Source: Symsagittifera roscoffensis (Eukaryota; Xenacoelomorpha; Acoela; Convolutidae). Taken from it: a DNA stretch of 64,000 nt. The notes beneath the pieces were generated by a model, which did no database searches, was not told where the DNA came from, and was given only the letters and a program-made list of their open reading frames with translations. How positions within the stretch are numbered: position 1 is the first letter of the stretch; each line of letters begins with the position of its first letter. The position numbers and the translations under genes are program-made. The stretch lies in contig NC_087069.1 in the NCBI RefSeq assembly GCF_963678635.1, forward strand, positions 24,108,303-24,172,302, read 5' to 3'. Shown here piece after piece: positions 42,301 through 45,300 of the stretch.

Positions 42301-45300
42301 CTACAGGCAAATAAGCAGTCGCATTCGCAGGCAAGATTTACAACTCCCGAGAGACTCACAGCAGTACCCAACTACAGGGTTGAGAACTTCAAATTTTGAG
42401 AAACTTCAAATTGAAATTTTCTATAAAATTTTGGAAAAAACCAAGGAAAGTACCATAACTCGAAAAAAAATTGAGCACTCATATTCAGAGGCAAGACTCG
42501 CCACCCCTGAGAGTACCCTGTGCTCTCACAGTTTCTAACAACAGGGTTGAGATCTTCGACAAATTTTCAATTTTAATTTTTTGAATTTTCTTTGATCTAA
42601 GTTTTTTGAAAATTTTTGACAAATTATAAAAAATGTCATATCTTGAAAACTACAAGTATTTGAGAAGTAAAATTTGGAATCAAGATTCGCAGATCCTGAG
42701 AGTACCCTGACAGCACCCAACTACAGGGTTGAGATTTTCATTTTTTTAAAACTCAAGTTTTCTAGAAATTTTTGTGAAAACCTAGAAAATTGCCATACCT
42801 CGTAAACTGCAAGGATTTGGTAATTCATATATGGAGGCCGACATTGCAACACCTGGGGAAGCCCTAACGGCATAACACTGTTGGGTTGCTAATTTCAAAC
42901 TTGGTGAAATAGACACTGAACTCAAACTGGAAAATCGGGAAAAAAATCTTAACATTGCAATATACGATATACCTTAAATGTGAAAAAAAATCTTTTGTTA
43001 AACATGCAAAACTAACACGGTGAAAACGCTTAAACATGGCGAGATAGCGAAGCCCGCATTTAAATGTATAATAGATAGATTGAGAATAGTTATAATTTAT
43101 TTTTCTCATTGTGTTAAAGCGAAATTCGTTAAGCCGACTTGGTTAAGAAAATATTTTAATTGTTTTATGATAACAAATTCGGTTCAACTTTTTATCTGGA
43201 CATCACTGCATGGCTGCAAGGGCTCTGAAACATAATGAACTACGAGCTTTCTTGAAGATGGTCAAAATCTGGATAAAAAAATAAGCTACGCCATAGTTCT
43301 TTCCGAATTCGCGAAGTAGTCAGAACAACCAATTAATCAAATGGAAAACGCCTGTGAGTTGCGCTTACCGCGCGTGAGGGTTCATAATCAAACAAGGCTA
43401 CTGTTGGCGGTCTTATAAATGAGTCCACTATTCAGCCGAAAAAATATACAATGAAAATGCCTGAATCTACTATCATCTGAGGGAGTTTAGGACTACGTCC
43501 AATATAAAAACAAAAAAAAATAGTTTGCCTCGAATGCAGTTTTCATGCACATGCTGAGAAACACAACTACCAGTGTTATATTAGTAGTGAAAAAAAAACA
43601 TTATGGAGCGGTAATTAAGCGGACAATACTTAAGTAAACAACCGTTGAGCCGAAAAAAAGTTAAAACTCCTCGGAAAAAACAATGAGCGAAAAAAAATAG
43701 AAATCAGAGCTGGTTTACAACCAATAATAAATCCAATCAAATAGAATGACAATTTAAAATGCAAACATGTTTAGGAAATAATCGTCGACCAGACATTCCA
43801 TCAGAACAGATTTGCAAATGCTCTATCGAATGATTCAAGCGATTCAAGTGACACAAGGCTTCATTCAATGCTTCTTCGTGCTAAGAGTAATGACACAGAG
43901 GCAAAGCTTCTCTTCGCAAACACTTGCGAGAACACGACAAAAAGCAGCTCTGAAAAGTGCAATATAAAAATAGAAATAATGCTCGAATCAGCAAAAATAA
44001 GTCTACCTCTGAGATTCCAACGTGCGACCTAGAGATTAAGAGTTTCACATACTAACCACTAAGCCACGGAACCTTAATACGTACCATTACCACCCAGTCA
44101 CAAATAAAACAGAACATATGCTATGCAATTTCCAACGCTACAAGGAAATTTCCAAATAAATGAACACTTTTATTGAACACTTTTATTTGCGAGGTCGGTT
44201 AGAAAAAAAGAAGGTTCGTAATAACAGACTAAGCGGATCGCAAGTGTAAAGAAGAAATGAAAAACAATACATAATTAAACCGAAATAACTTTCAATTTTA
44301 ATTTAAGAAATACATCAGTAAAAAGTTAGCATATGGTTGCTATACCCCAAATTATTGCAAGGCCAACACATTTCTTCTATCAAATTTTAGTCAAAGTTTT
44401 GATTTTATAGGAATAAATACCTGAGCAAATTATTTTCTCTCCGTCCATCCACAAACGTTCTTACGAATACGAGAAAATGTTCTGCGTCGTTTAGCAAAAC
44501 GAAGACAACGTATCGCAAAAAATATATATATATATAGTGCGTTTTAAACTAACGATTGTCTTGACGTGATGGAGCGTTTTAGGTTTTGCATCTCGACAAA
44601 ACCTGGATCCGCAAACTCGATACTCGGATTCCCTGGTGCCGAGACCAACACTGCAGGAGTATCTTCCTTGTTTGGGCCATTGTTTATGAACACTGACGCC
44701 ACGTCGTAGCCAAACTGAGGATTATCCGCTTTTGTTTGGTAGAAAGGTTTTTCCACAGTTATTTCTAAATACAAATCAGATTTAATGTTGAATAAATTAG
44801 AGGTTCCGAAAATTCAAAACAATTTGAGAAATTAAAATCTTAAGCATAGTCAACAGATAATTGGAAAACTTCGATACAATTAGAGAAACAGATTACAGAC
44901 TAATTAAACACTTTCGTTTTTACGCGTGTTACAGAATAAAACATAGCCAGCAGATACTTGGAAAAGAATCAAAAAACGTAAAGAAACAAAAACAAACGAA
45001 ATGTTTTCAAGGCCTTAAAGCTTTTTGATTGGCACTTTTTTGATAAAATCAACCCTATTTGAGAAACCTGGATTAGTAAAAAAAAATTGTTATTCTGCTG
45101 GGAAATCTTAAAATTAAACTCACTTTCGAAACTAGAAATTGACCATTTCTGCTTTCATAAATTGAGAGTGCATTTTGTATACCTTCTAGCAAATAAACTT
45201 GAATTGAACTCAAAAAATCTAAAAATACTTAAGGGCATTCCTATGTGCATTTATAAGTGTGATTGTACTTCTTTTGGTATTAGAGCATTTTAAAACGTTT

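Noticed and set aside
42023-42538. 171-codon plus-strand ORF
   Set aside because: It runs through a degenerate tandem repeat in an intron; no domain and the composition of non-coding DNA.
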